Shown here: positions 11,680 to 24,949 of the stretch, in pieces
How the letters are laid out: the number at the start of each line of letters is the position of its first letter
Numbering within the stretch: position 1 is the stretch's first letter
Assembly (NCBI GenBank): GCA_033032175.1
Contig: CM065322.1
Coordinates: forward strand, 16,554,001-16,618,000
Direction: 5' to 3'
Length of the DNA: 64,000 nucleotides
Origin: Saturnia japonica
Lineage: Eukaryota > Arthropoda > Insecta > Lepidoptera > Saturniidae
The notes under the pieces: model-generated
Databases searched by the model: none
What the model was told of the DNA's origin: nothing
What the model saw: the letters and a program-made list of their open reading frames with translations, nothing else
Position numbers and translations under genes: made by a program

Positions 11680-13200
11680 TTTATTAAATGTAGTTAACAA
11701 TATTTTAAAAAGTAATACCGATGACAGTATCATAATTAATTTTCTAAAAGCCTTTTATGGTTATTAAACTAAATTAGAAAATATAGTTTTGAAATAGTAA
11801 CCAATTAAATAACTTTTAACTTTATAATTTTAGAAAATTCACTTCCGAAGCAGCGTTTTTTCGTAACGCCTTGACCAAATTTGTCATCTGAAATGAAGAT
11901 TCACGTAAAAAAATAAAACGCAACATTAAACGGATTAAGAGTAATATGTCGTTGTATACTAACCAAGAACGGGGGCGCAAAAAGGCACCGCGAGACAAAG
12001 CGGCGGGGCCGGTAGCGTAGAAAAACGCAAATTGCACACGGGCAACGGGTTCGATTCCCATCGCATGCGCTACTTTCTTTGTCTGACATTTTTTTTCTTC
12101 AGACCGAGTTTTATCGTGATTATATTTTTTTAAGACATGATTACATTATTTCCCTCTATAAGTATACCTTATTAGAGTTCCATACTATATATTAATACGA
12201 GACGAGCTGTGCCCGCAACTCCGTACAAGTTTATTATGCAGTAATAAAATCATCTCTATTTTACTAATATTATATTATGATATTTATAGCCTCCCATTGA
12301 CGGAATTATACACAGTTTCCGTATTTAAAATTTTATAAACCGTCTTCATTATAAATGTAGATAAACAAACGGACAGACAGACAAACAAGAAATTAATTTA
12401 ATAGCATTTTGGAACATTAACAGCAAACAACGGCAATTACAGAGAAAGCTACAATCCATGGACGGTCACCGTTATCATCCCAGCCTGCATAAATATCTCT
12501 TTATGAAGGACCCGATGTCATAAGATAGAGGGGTACTCATCGGCCGGGAGATAGTTCTTAACAGTATGGTAAAGATAAGGTATTCCGAACTAGTGCTAGA
12601 ACTTCGTGCCGAAATTAATGACCTATTCGAGATCAGTGGCCTATAAACCCTATCTAGAACAAAAAGAAAGAAAGAAAATCATTTTCCACATGAATATGTT
12701 TATACGTTCGCACGTTTTAAGAATTGGCAACTTGATAAAAAAAATTAGGTCGCGCAGATTTAAAAAAAAAAATATTCAAAATGATGTGATAAAGTAAAAC
12801 AAATTTTTTTTTTCTCGTTACGCAGTTTATGGTCTACGGTTGACATTATACGTATTTTGAAAATTTGAAATTGATAATCATTTTATAGAAGTCGCTCACT
12901 ATTTTTTTCGTTATTAAAGTAGGGTAGCGACATATTTTATCTATATTTTACTAATTGCCAGTTGCGTGTCTGTATATATATATGAATATATATAGTATAT
13001 CAGCTGTTTAGATAACCATAATACAAGATTTGTTTATTTTGAAATTATATATTCTATAAATATTTTTTATGATATTATTTAAACATAAGATTAAGAAAAT
13101 TTCATCGCTTAAAAAAACCTAAAATGGTCCTTTTTAGGTGAAAATCAAAAGTGTTGTTTGTCGTGTGATGTTGAACCTTCATTAATTTCATATAATAACT
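11680..13200. other. AT-rich stretch with a tRNA-like SINE trace
   Basis: CAACGGGTTCGATTCCCATC at 12044-12063 is a box B, probably a SINE head remnant. The rest is AT-rich without ORFs worth calling. Confidence 0.4.
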
Positions 13201-13720
13201 GTTCACGGTACCCTAAACATTGCATCAAGTGACTTACTGGTTCCATTCACATTGCGTCCTATGATCTTATTGGATCCGTTTGACTGAGGGCCAGCCGCGG
13301 GGTGCGGTGCTGGGGGAATACTCCGTCCCGCTTCCTCACCCGGACTCTCCATATTTACCCTCTCGCCCGCACACATCAACCCAACACCCGCCAATTCGAA
13401 TAAACTTCACAACTATTCATAAACTTTTCTACATAAATAAATTACATTTTTGTTATTAATCTATATAAATAAACGGTATATTTTTTAACAACATTAAAAT
13501 GTTATTTATTATTTTTATTATAAAAAAGTTTCGTTCCACGTAAACGATAATATTTACGCGCCAAAATTCAAAGGTCGGCCGTGACGTGGGCAGAGTGACG
13601 CGCGCGTCTCGACTGACGGAGACATCGACGGAGCCCTACAGCGGCATGCAGCTGCAATGCCCCGCCCAAGCACCCCACGCGACCCCTCCACATGGCCCCA
13701 CGACTGCTTTCCTTGCCCTC
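13200..13720. other. CpG-rich patch, possible promoter or first exon
   Basis: Much richer in G+C and CpG than its surroundings. The minus strand has a 63-codon ORF (13394-13203) with MESPGEEAGRS and a polar SNGSNK stretch, ending near an AGG|GTACCG that could serve as a weak splice donor. The right half (13560-13720) holds GACGCGCGCGTC. I recognise no family, so it may be a conserved first exon, a bidirectional promoter or a repeat. Confidence 0.35.
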
Positions 13721-14222
13721 GGATTGTACATTAAAAAAAAACATAAAGTACTTCGAATTACGAATTTCCTCGTAAGTGTGCGTTTATTTTACGCTTGTGT
13801 TTCGTAAAAGGTTTGGAAGGGTACAGAGACTCGAGGGCCGGCGAGTGGCAACGTGTTTTTATTAATTTTAAATAGTACACACGTTCGTATTGATCTCAGC
13901 TATTTTCGTAGAGTCGGTCAGGGCGAATGTATTTATATTTAAAAAAATACTTTAATATAATATTATCCCGTACATTTAATACTCATATTATGTTGATAAT
14001 ATCTCGGTGACCGAGCTTTGTTCGGTGATTTTAAAAAAACACCTAGCTAGGTAAACTTGGAATGTAGAATATCTAAATACTAAATTTCATCCAAATCTTT
14101 GAAAACCAATCTTAATTAATAAATCTGTATTTTTGTATTTACGTGCAATATTTTTCCAAATTTTTCTATAAATAATTTATATGAAGGACGCGTTCACGAT
14201 TATGTTTGTTGTATTCCGACTC

Positions 14223-14405
14223 CCTTATTTGTATTTCGCAATAGCAAAGCAGTAGCAGAAATCGCTAAATATTTGCATCGTAATGGTAAAATCAGATTAT
14301 GTTTGGTACTACATTAAAGGTGTTACGTAATACGAATTCCCGTTTTCTATGCAAATATTTAGCGATTTCTGCTATCGCTTTGCTATTGCGAAATACGTAA
14401 TAAGG
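14223..14405. mobile_element. Foldback MITE, copy 1
   Basis: Two inverted arms of about 50 bp (CGCAATAGCAAAGC on the left, its complement on the right at 14378-14391) enclose a loop of about 75 bp. The outer ends read CCTTATT and AATAAGG. It is related to 62295-62455. Confidence 0.85.
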
Positions 14406-14965
14406 TGGCGGGTTTAACTCAAAAATAGCTTGATCGATTCTTATAAAATTTTGTTCAAGGGAAGCTTATGTCATTTTAGTCACTTGTTAGCTTAAATAGA
14501 GGTTTGCCGTCGAGTGGTGGGTATATTAATTCTCAATCGATTTTGTTGAAATTTTATAGACGGGATGTAGGTATTAATCATTCCATAACTAACAAAACAA
14601 AAAAATGATCAAAATCTATCCAGTAGTATCCAGAAAACCTCTATAATTTTATTTATTTAAAAGATAAATTGTTTATTTTTTATGAACTTTTTTAGTCTTC
14701 ATTAGGTACATTAGTTACCAACCTATATTGTTTATAAAGAGATCTTTTACAATTTAGTTATATGTATAATATTCAACAATAGTAACCGTTGCAATACCTT
14801 ATAAAATAAACAAGGGTGGTCCAGTGGTAGCGAAACTAAAAAGAGACGAACACATATACCTATCTATAGGATTTTGTCTGCGAGAAAATGAAATAAAATA
14901 CATCATAAAGTCTTTCCTATTACTTCGGTCTTTTTTATACTAGCTCGACACAATTATCTTATATA

Positions 14966-15164
14966 CATATATATATATATATATAAATCTCGTGTCACGA
15001 TGTATGCTCTGAATAAACTACTGAACCGATTATGATCAAATTTCGTAACTATCTGTTATTTGATCCAAATTAAAAGATAGGCTAGTTTTTATCTTAATAA
15101 TTGACAAATTACTAATACATACTACGTAGTAAAAATGCGTGCGAGGCCGCGGCCATACCGCTAG
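14966..15164 (+). mobile_element. Short Helitron-like element, + orientation
   Basis: Contains ATCTCGTGTCACGATGT near the 5' end, AAACTACTGAACCGATTATG, and a 3' end in CGCGGCCATACCGCTAG followed by T. It is a near full-length relative of 6641-6790. Confidence 0.75.
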
Positions 15165-17290
15165 TATGTATATATCTATGACTATACAGTACCTGGTAGT
15201 AAGTACGATACAGTCTACAAACAACGGTGACCGTCGGTGACGTAAATTTCATCGGTAGTTGTCGATGTCAAGTCGGCCTGCAGAAATGCCTCTTCACGCT
15301 TCGTTTGAAGGATCAAGGGGAACATGCTGGCTGGTCTCCTCTTTATGTTCTGGTTAGATATTACGAAGCCTTGGAAAAAGGCGTCATAGCCAACGTGGTG
15401 CACTATTCACGTGTAATGTTTATATTTTCTGAAGGCGTCACTCCTACCGCGTGTGAACAGCAGATATGTTTTTTTTTTCCCATAACACATGCATGGTTGC
15501 AAAAACTCAAACGGCGCGGCACTCCGATCGCATGACCGACTTCGGTATCCGAATTAAAAATGATAATCATTGGCAAAAGCTTAATTCGATACAAAAGCCA
15601 AAATGGTTTCTTGGAAACTGTTAAAAAGCTGTATAAGTTCGCAGCCGAGACCGATGCTTGGAGAAAAAACAACAACGCGTTTTATAAAACGTCGTATATT
15701 GGGTTAATTTCTTCTTGGGAGTCGTTATTTTAATTATATTTTGTTTTCTTTAAACTTTTTTCGGTGCTGACGGGGATAAAAATTAATAATATCTTCACTG
15801 GATATTAATTGCAGCAGTCTTATTATCTTGTAGGAGATAGCTGACCAACCAAGAACTAAAAAAATCCTATTAAATATCATTTATATTTCTTAGTTATTTA
15901 TACTTGCTTTTATTATTATTATTTGTTATTTAGAATTTAGTTATTTAAGGATTATTATTAATTACTATAATTTCCTTTATTTATTATTATCATTATCATA
16001 CTAATTATACTTTTTTATGTTTTAGAAAGACGAAAACTGCTTTCGATCTGTTGCAGGCGGAAGTAGATAAGAAATTTCGGATTAATTGTTTCCAATGTAC
16101 CCATCCTTTAAAGCCTCAAGTCAGAAGAGTCAGAAGAGTCACAGCATTTTTAGCAAGGAATCGTATTAATATTATATTTCATTATTTGTAGTTGTAACAA
16201 ATAATATAAACTGTGGAATAGGTAACAATATTAATCATCATATTACAATAAGTTTGAAAATAAATTTGTATCTCAAATAATATATTGTATTTTCTCACTT
16301 GACGTTCTCAGTCAACAAACATTCAAAACATTATTTTTTTAAATTAAAGAAACATATAAAGTTTTATAAAAAAGCTTCTTTTCTTCAACAAAAACCACGA
16401 AAACCACGATCCGACAATATACAGGTGGGATAAAGGTGTTTTAATATTACAAGAAAAATGATTACTCGATAGATCCCCGACAATGTAGGCGTACCTACTA
16501 GCTATATCGAAATAATTACTTTTAAGTTATTATTCGTGTAGGAATTTAATTTATACGCAGCTGGCTACCAAAGGACCTCCATTTACTATAATGTCTTTTT
16601 ATCCGTTTATAGCTTACAATTTGGCTTTAATCTCATTTAATTGATATTAATTATCGACGTGGGGGATGATAGTAAAATGTTAAGCCTAGGAAGAGAACTG
16701 CCTCTCAAGTTCAGCTAAAGGTATTTATCGGTGTTTTCGAATCCTTTAACGACTTTACGGCCTTAAACTTCGTTTTTTTAGGGTTCCGTGCCCCATAGGG
16801 CAAAGAATCGGAAACCTTATAGGATGTTTTGGAGCATATAAGTCATATATTTTATCATAAATATTTTTGATTTCTTTTAATATTACATTACTTATCGTAG
16901 CTTTTAAATATTAGTTTTATAAGGTATACTTAATGGACTTTTTATTGACCATTAAATGTCTAGTATAATTATTTTATAAGAAGGCTTTTATTGTGTTTTA
17001 TTATTATGTAAATAAGCATGTAATCATGCAATCTAGCTGATGTTGAAGGATGCAAAGTTCAGATCTTTACACTATAAAAAAAAAAAATCTACGAAAAAAA
17101 TTTTTTTTGCTAGTCGAATAAGTCATACCGTGGGTATATCGAAATGATGTTCGAATTTTCGGAATTCATGTACGTTTACTAATTTCAACTATTAACACTA
17201 AGCCTGAACGCTTGAGATATGCTCTTCATCACTATATGTGGGAAAAATATAGAACTATAGATTTGTTGACGTTTAAAATCACCATTACGT
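15165..17290. other. No gene recognised; repeat-derived sequence
   Basis: 15200-15540 is less AT-rich and has an open + frame (15227-15535), but matches no family I know. 16665-16735 is a SINE A fragment (minus). Near 16780 is a GGGTTCCGTGCC segment of a kind common in Lepidoptera repeats. The rest is AT-rich with no supported feature. Confidence 0.5.
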
Positions 17291-17359
17291 CGTGGATTGT
17301 CGCCTGCGCTTTACCTCGGAAGGGACCTCTGTGTCCAGAGGTGGGTCATTTACAGGCCT

Positions 17360-18090
17360 TTATTGTTGGCCTGCAGCATGGTCAGGGAACTAGCAATAGA
17401 AAGCCGAAAGGTGGGATTCTCAATGAACACAATAAAAACCAAGATTGTAACCAATGGAGAACCCCAAGTAACGGGAAAAGTTGAATATGTAAAGAAATTT
17501 GTATATCTAGGACAACGGTATCATTTGGAAACAATATCGAAAAGAAGATACAACGAAGGATACCTAAGTCTAGCCTAGAAAAAATATTGGAGTTTGAAAG
17601 AGATAATGAAAAATAACACAGTTAAAAAATTATACGAAATAACAATATTACCGAATATGCCGAAAGTATGACTGCCAGACATGGTCACTAAGAAAAGAAG
17701 ACGAAGAAAGAATTCCTATCTGCCAACGTAAAATGGAAAGAAGTATGCATGTAGTAAAGCTATCAGATAAAATTTCTAACAATAATATCAGAAGAACAAC
17801 AAAAGTAATAGAAGTACGGGGAAGAATTAGAATACACAAATGGGACTGGGGCAGGATATATCTGTAGGATGAATAATAATAGGTGGGTAAAACGTTTAAC
17901 AGAATGGGTACCAAGGGACGAAAAAAGGAGAAAAGGGAATCCAATTAAAAGATGGGGAGACATTTTCAGTCACAAATGTGGACCTCATTGGATGCAAAAG
18001 GCACGAGAAAGACAATTATGGAAAGGTTTAGAGAGGCCTACGCCACAGAGGCGACTACTATATTATATATATTTAAATAACATTGTTTAA
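17360..18090 (+). pseudogene. LINE reverse transcriptase fragment (palm/thumb to C-terminus)
   Basis: In shifting frames it encodes VGFSMNTIKTKIVTNGEP, VEYVKKFVYLGQ, KKYWSLKEIMKN, a region around the tyrosine-glycine-cysteine motif, then NRWVKRLTEWVPRDEKR and GNPIKRWGD. This is the typical C-terminal half of insect non-LTR 'endonuclease-reverse transcriptase' proteins. Several stops and frameshifts make it dead, and the 5' part is missing. Confidence 0.85.
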
Positions 18091-18194
18091 CTAAATCTAT
18101 TGTGTAAGTTAATTGTAGTAGTAAATAAAGGCTATTTTTAGTTTATATTGTTACTATATGACAAGAATACAATAAAATAAGGAAATTAGATGCA

Positions 18195-18420
18195 TTATCT
18201 TTCGTACGAAGTTTAAAATGGAAATGAGCAGGTCACGTGGTTCATAATAACGACGACAGATTCACAAAGATCGCAACACTATGAAGCGGGCCTCACGAAG
18301 ACAGACGCAGAGGTAGGCCAAAGACACCATGTCCACCAATTAGAGAATATCGCAGGCAAGAGTTGGTCGGAAGTTGAAATACGTCGAGTCGCATTAGCTG
18401 CGCAGGTACATAACCTCCCT
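18195..18420 (+). pseudogene. Second LINE C-terminal fragment
   Basis: Encodes a WAGHVVHNNDDRF segment followed by a basic R-R-G-R-P-K-T-PW stretch, the C-terminal motif of a non-LTR element. It differs from the adjacent fragment, so it is a separate insertion. Confidence 0.7.
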
Positions 18421-18439
18421 GAGCGTGTTCTTCCGTCTA

Positions 18440-18650
18440 CATCATAGTGAGTCTACTGGCGAGCAGTTTAATCTAATACCACCTCCTTTCCTTCGCTTCG
18501 GAATCACAGTTTTACGGTAACCTCCATCTCGGCATGAACTATATTGCTATTTTTCTGTGCCTTATCTTTGTCGTGCTGTGGAACTGTGGAACCTTCTCCC
18601 GGTCAATGCGTTCCCTCCTTCTCACTACATGGGGCCTTCAAGCGTGACGT
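18440..18650 (+). pseudogene. LINE 3' end (jockey/CR1-like C-terminus)
   Basis: The frame RAVELWNLLPVNAFP near 18575 matches the conserved 'LWN-LP' C-terminal motif of jockey/CR1-type LINE proteins. A frameshift follows, then a short stop-bearing tail. Confidence 0.65.
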
Positions 18651-19204
18651 GATTAGATATTTATGCAGGCCAGCATGACAGCGGTGGCCGCCGATATATT
18701 AAGATCTCTCGCTGGTTGCCGTCGTGTTTGTAGTGTATCCTGTTTACCGTTAGGTACAGTACAATAGATGTGCCGAGCTGCTATAAGAAAAAGCTTCCGC
18801 AGTCAAACTTTGGGCAGGTTGGGCTCGACATGCTCGTGACGTATTGCGCTTGCGTCAGACTAGCGACTCGTAGTATAGCGACCTGTGTACATGTATTCGT
18901 ATATATGTTCACTAATACATTGTATATACTCGACTGTATCATATGCGTGTTTGACTTTTTGGATGGCTAAAATCTTGTGATATCGCATCACCGACATGCT
19001 CTGCAATAATTCAGACTATAATTGATTTAGTCATTATGACTGCCTTTGGTTTTTTTTATTATTACTTTCTGCCTATGTAGACAATTTCGCCAATGTCAAG
19101 TGTGACAAATACACGTTATAGAATTTAGTTTTCAAATTTTCAGTGTACTTTAGAATACCCTATAAGCAAAACACATTGACATAATATAAAAGTCACAAAT
19201 TTTC

Positions 19205-19460
19205 ATATAATCTTCTTATCATCATCTCAACCGAAAGCGTCCATTAGGTATAAGCTTTCGCTAATTATCACCACAATGACCGGTCCTGCGATGTTTCCGT
19301 CCAACGGGTTTCTGTAACCTTCACCAGTTCATCGGTCAACCTTATGACGGGTCTGCTCACGCTGCGTCTTCGATATTGGCCGCCACTCGAGAGTTCTTCA
19401 GCCACATCGGCAATCCGTTCTATAAACTAACTGCCTCGTCCACTGCCACTTAAGACTTGT
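19205..19460 (-). pseudogene. LINE C-terminal fragment, minus strand
   Basis: On the minus strand it reads as a degraded non-LTR C-terminus: a RRRSVSRPVIRLTDELVKV stretch and a following W-x-E/Q-x-x-Q-D-R-S-L-W. Stops and frame changes are present. Confidence 0.65.
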
Positions 19461-19489
19461 AATTGTCACGTCTTTTATTTTATTATTAC

Positions 19490-19800
19490 TACAAAGGCGG
19501 CAAACGAGCATACGACCCGCCTAATGTTAAGCGGCTACCGTAGTCTATGGACTCCTATAATATCTTAAGCCAAACCCAACTCAACACAAGAACATAGATT
19601 ATTTTAGCTGCGATTTTCTTTAGGGTGCAGATACTCTACCAGTCGGACTAACCTAACTAAAGAGAAATTTCTCTGTACGCTACCCTTCCCCTCCTTCCCC
19701 AAACAGCTCTGGAAACCCTAGTCACCGCGATCTACTCTAGGGTGGAGGAGTTCCACCAGTCGGGCTGCTCCAAGTAGAGAGAAATCTACAAAGATATTAA
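19490..19800 (-). repeat. Dispersed lepidopteran-type repeat
   Basis: The segment GGCGGCAAACGAGCATACG and on matches, in reverse, 31095-31205 (GCAGACCGCATGTTTGTTTGCC) and part of 22230-22285. The rest, around TCTAGGGTGGAGGAGTTCCA, has a relative at 22120-22160. Confidence 0.6.
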
Positions 19801-19809
19801 AGTGTAACT

Positions 19810-22090
19810 TTTATTAGATCGTCTCAAAATTTTTGGTCTGTGTGTTGCATGTCGCGTGACGGTCGGCCGCGGAGTAGGGATGGCAGCGCCTATAGTTCGC
19901 AGCAACTGACCGTGTAGTGTATAGACTATTACTCATTTGTGAATTTTTAGTTAAATGTCTATAATGTGAAAAAAGTTTCACTTTTACCGTGGTTTCATAA
20001 AACCACACAATCAATTTTTTTTTTTATATTATATAGCTTTATATTTTTTTAATATTTACTATTGTTTCTTTAGCCTAGCTGTAATTTTTTTTTTTAATTG
20101 GTAACTTTGGTTCTTGTGCTTTCTGATTTGATCTCGCTAGGAAACCCATAATAATAACTTTGTTAAATTGTTCTATATATCCGGTCACTACATTCTTATT
20201 TCTTAACAAATATCGAAGTCTTTAAAAGTATATCATCAAAGGAAGTTTAAAATACATGGATAATATGAACAGTACATAAGTCATAACCGTGGGAAGAAAA
20301 AAAAATTTCTCGTAAAACAACAATTTCCATGACATTCTCCGAGTCCGGCGATGGAAAGCCGACGCGTCCAGTTTTTCCGCGACCGCCCACAAAAAAACAT
20401 CAGACGCCAGTTTCCCACAGCTCGCCGTTAGTTTGACGTACCGCCATCTGTACGCTGTACTACAACCTTTCACCGTGATTAAAAAACCTGTGCTGCCTTA
20501 AATGTCATATTGATAATAATTTATAGAAAATTTGGGGCCATTAAAACAGCTCGATATTGAAAAGCTGAAGCACAGCGGTTTTTATCTGAAATATATGAGG
20601 AGTTTGTCCGCTGCCTCGAATTCCAAATCTAGTAGAAAATAATATTAATTAATGTAGGCCTATAAAATTATATAATAATATTTGAATAGTGAACAAAGAA
20701 AAAAAATAATGATAACGTGTGAATGTAGCCTCAGGTTTCCTCCAGTCAGCGACTCGCGACACTTCCTTACTATCTTCACACTTAACAAATACTCCTCTAT
20801 TCAATCATTATTATCTAAATCTAAGATTATCTTTATGTTGTAGTTCATAAAATATGTTGTTACTTTAACATAATTCCATTTAGAATCGTTTTCAATTTAC
20901 ACAGTTGCTTTATTCAAAATATTCTTTGACGAAAGTTCCAGTTGAGTCAAAATTTCAATCAAAAAATTGTTTATTCAATTTATGCCCTGAGAAGGAACTT
21001 ATGAACTTTAAAACACTACGCATACTGGTTCGGTGAACATCTCAGACATCGAGAAGAACCGGCAAGAAACTCGATTGGGCTTCCCTTTTTTTCAACTGGG
21101 GTTCGAATCAAAAGTTTAATGATTTCGAAAATAATTTGTTTTAGTTGTAAAGCTTAGAAATATATAACACTTAATTTTTATTTGCCGTAGGAATGATCCA
21201 AAATAAAATATGGAATATTTTCTAATAGGATATTAGGTACTTTTCCGTATGGAACTAGCCAAGAGTTAATGAAATAATAAATAGAACTGCAATCATAAAG
21301 AGATAAATTTTTCATATTTTTAGAAGGTAATTTACCGCTAATGAGCGGATCAAAAAATCTTTCATTGATACATATAAAGTTACGTTTTATTAGGCGTTAC
21401 GTTGGCATTAGGCTATATTCTATTATTGTTCAGTGTTATAGTATCACTAGATGTGCCCCACGGTTTCACCCGCTTTACATATATTCGAAAAACTCACCCG
21501 TGTAACGCCTACCGTTGTTCTCACCTCCCATACTTGCCTACAGCACGCTAGATTGCTTGGCATTCAGGGCCACTACTTGGCTTCTTAGAATCATAGCGTG
21601 ATGTTATATAGTACATAAACTTACTCAATAATAAGGTTATAAAATGCGAAAACTTTTTACCAAATCTAACCGGTCGTTCCAGATATTAATGTGTTCAAAT
21701 AAATAAACAATCTCTTATGCTAAAAAATATTATGTAAAACAATATTATATAGAGGACAGATTTGATTTTTCGTTTGTAATGGATAAACTCAAAAACTACT
21801 GAACCGATTTTAATAATTCTTTCACCAATATATAAAGCTACAGTATCAGCGAGTAACATGGGCTATATTATCATTTGAAAAATTTCTTTATTCCTCATTA
21901 AAATATCAATAGTTTTACGCAAAGTATAAAAATGCGTAGGCGATGTTTATCGTACAAAATTAACACGGGTGAAACCGTGGGTCAAGCCAAGTATTATATA
22001 GTATGTATAGATTAATGCGAAAGGAGACGCGGGTGGTTGCTAGTAATAAATAAAATAATATTTAAAAGAATCTTATGATAAAGTTAAAAC
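19810..22090. other. Intergenic repeats, no gene recognised
   Basis: An inverted Helitron-like 3' end starts at 21447 and a related degraded copy runs about 21780-21995. The minus ORF at 20473-20222 shows no family. The rest is AT-rich. Confidence 0.45.
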
Positions 22091-22760
22091 ACAAGAAATT
22101 TCTTTGGAGGTTACTTTCTACTTGGGGCTGTCCGACTGGTGGAATACCTCCACCCTACAGAAGACCGCAGCAAAATAATCTAGTGTTGTGTTCTTGCGGT
22201 GAGTAGTGTTTCCAGGGCTCCTTCAAGTTCAAGGTCGGAAATGCGTTATTGATACATATGGTGGTGCAGGCGTTCATAGGCTTAGTTGTATAAGTCCGCC
22301 GGTGTCGTGGCCACACATAGATAGTGTTGACTCTCTAGTAGGAGAATTTTCTCACGCTCGCGAGCCTCTCACCTCACAGGCTACCGGTTCATTCCATTCG
22401 TGTCATTATTCATTAATTAATCCACTTCAGCAAGTCTACCACCGCCTCACTCACTTAGACATACGAGGATGTCGCTTTCATCCTATCGGGTCAAATGTTT
22501 TAGAAAACATTTTTTTTTTAATTTATAACCAGTATTTGTAGATAATTTATTAGCCAGTAACGAAGCAATAATGTTTTGTAAATATTACTATTACTAGCTG
22601 CGTCCTATGGTTTCACACGTTTTAGACATAAGCACCCGTGCAGCAATTCCTTGTTCTCACTTGCCACAGTACTCCACATTGCTTGTTGTTCATCATTATT
22701 GCCACATTTCTTACAGTTCTAGTACGAAATTATATAGCCTATGACCTTCCTCAATGAAGT

Positions 22761-23036
22761 GATGATGGCTCAGTTGCAAGCGTGTACGAAATCCGCGTCG
22801 ATCGACGTGAGTTCGAATCTTTAAAATGAGCCGCAGTTTCTGGTGAAGGAAAACATCGTAATGAAAACACAGCAACAGGACTTTTTCTAATGCCCGCCTG
22901 GCTTGTTACCACCCACTCTCAAGTTGAAAATCTGTCGCCAACACCTATGGGTGTGTTCTGGCAGCTGCACTTGAGAACCAGTCTTCCACTAGGCTTAGCG
23001 TGCTACCATCTTGGGATAGATGAGATTGCTTTAGCT
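22761..23036 (+). mobile_element. tRNA-derived SINE, family A, near full length
   Basis: Box A-like GATGATGGCTCAGTTGC, box B GAGTTCGAATC at 22809-22819, then TGGTGAAGGAAAACATCGT and a body with TTTTCTAATGCCCGCCTGGC, ending in the CCATCTTGGGA region. It is the best copy of the family in the window. Confidence 0.85.
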
Positions 23037-23106
23037 AAAAAAATAATTTCGATCAACCAAACAATATCCTAAGCATTATCATTGTATTAATACGTGAGAA
23101 GAAAAC

Positions 23107-23400
23107 TTCAGACACCTTTTAAAGTATATTGCGTGCACGGAAGACTGTGAGATTTGGCATGGTTTAAGTTTATATGGAGGAGTGCAGAAAGCTAAAATTT
23201 ATCTATAATCTCTTACTAATATATTAAATAAAATAAATTAATACTGCGAATCCTAAACCTGACCAGTACATTGAAATTAGACCCCCAAAATATTGACATT
23301 ATCACTCAATGAAAAGTGACAGCAAGTGATATATAATATTCATTGTTTATGTTCATACTGCAAATGTCAAACAGAAAATAGTTTGTGATTAAAAATTCGG
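23107..23400 (+). repeat. Repeat family E, copy 1
   Basis: Shares GACTGTGAGATTTGGCATG, a tract of C (here CCCCC) and AAAAGTGACAGCAA with 31760-32045 (+) and 39232-39545 (-). It is non-coding. Confidence 0.8.
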
Positions 23401-23639
23401 GATGAGATGAGATTGTGGCCACAACGCTGTCTTTAACGACAAAAAAAAAAAAATAGGCTATTAATTTCGATCAAACAAACAATATCTTGAGCATTGTAAT
23501 ATATAATAATTTGGATTCAATTTATTTGGTTTTTGAGTATTCCTGACGTTCAAGATACCTTTACCTCCGTAGGTAATAATGGCATTACCTTTGCGTATGT
23601 TAATGTGTAATTTGATTCACCTCATAGTACCTAAAGTGG

Positions 23640-23960
23640 AAATCCGAGAGTTGACTGTATGTTTAAAAATGTATGTAAATTATTGAGTAATGTTGGTCTA
23701 TAGATAAAAAACTTAAAAAAATACAAATTTGGAAAAGGTAATCATTTATTTATTTAATTTTCCATTTGGAAAATTAATATTTTTTTGTCTGTGAGTCACG
23801 TGATTTCAAACACCGATTACAAAATGTGACGTCGCCATTTAGTAAATATGAACGTTAGACTCTTGCGCAAGTTTCACATTTGTCACTGTTTCATCATACA
23901 AAATGACATTTAAAATAAATAATGACGTCACGGGACCATAGTTGCGCGTTTTTTTGTCGT
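23640..23960 (+). repeat. Repeat family G, copy 1
   Basis: Colinear with 47265-47500 (both have GTGAGTCACGTGA and a TTAGACTCTTGCG segment). Part is also seen inverted near 46600-46690 with GACGTCATCATTCATG. Confidence 0.65.
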
Positions 23961-24419
23961 GTATTTATTTCAATTAAAAATTATTTTTAAATCACTGTTT
24001 AAGACGTATTAATGAAAAAAATTCAATATATATACATTTTCAACACTAAAACAATTTTCCAAAAGTGTCAACTGCAGTGTATATCTATAGACAAGCTATA
24101 AAAGGGGCAAGAACTGAGACCAGTCAATAATAGGTTAGTAGTCCTGAGGGTTGTTAGAACGCCTCGTATGCTAGTGCCTAAAGATTTTTTGATACACACC
24201 AGTTCCCACTTATTCTTGTGCGTCAGTAAACTAGCTACAGTGAGGTTACGCTACTAAGCATGCATATAATAGGGACTGCATATTCCCTAAATATACGTAG
24301 CTTCTTAATTCTCGTGTCGGCAAAAACCGTGATTTAAATAAAAAATAGATAATGCCGTGTTGAAAAGATTGGCAAATCAGTAAAGTTGTAAAGAGGACTT
24401 TTACTCGAGTTTTTGAGGG

Positions 24420-24640
24420 GATCCTGAAGTGGCAGTGGCAGCATTTTTATTTTTAATTTATTAACTTAGGTTTTTTGACCCTATAATATGTAATATTGGT
24501 GGACATTTTACGTGATATAGTTTGGTTTTTGTGCATTATAAGTGAAGCGGATTATAAATATAAAGTGTAAACATGCACTTTGAGATGTCACAAAAACTTT
24601 CTGGATAATTCTAAAAAGGGAGCCACCATCTTATCAGAAG
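24420..24640 (+). repeat. Dispersed repeat I copy
   Basis: Same family as 55575-55795: GGATCCTGAAGTGGCAG start, TGGACATTTTACGTGATATA, AAAAAGGGAGCCACCATC end. Confidence 0.65.
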
Positions 24641-24949
24641 ACCCCACTTTGTTTATTCGAAAATTTTACGAAGGCTTAAAAAATTGACACTGGCAAGTGC
24701 TTTTTGCGGCGCCAAAATAAGAAAAAAAAGAAGGGTGCGCCAGACGTACTCGGATACCATCATTCGCGGAGGCTCTTTTATCATGGTAATAGACATGGTA
24801 TAATTGGTTCTTGGTATTGCAGCAAAGAAATTCCATCTAATATAAGCCATTTAATAGAATAGCCTTCTAATGAAATATTAATAGCATTCGCATATCAAAA
24901 ATATTATTAAATTAATACACAGTCTCGAAACAAGAATTTCATCGGTAAC

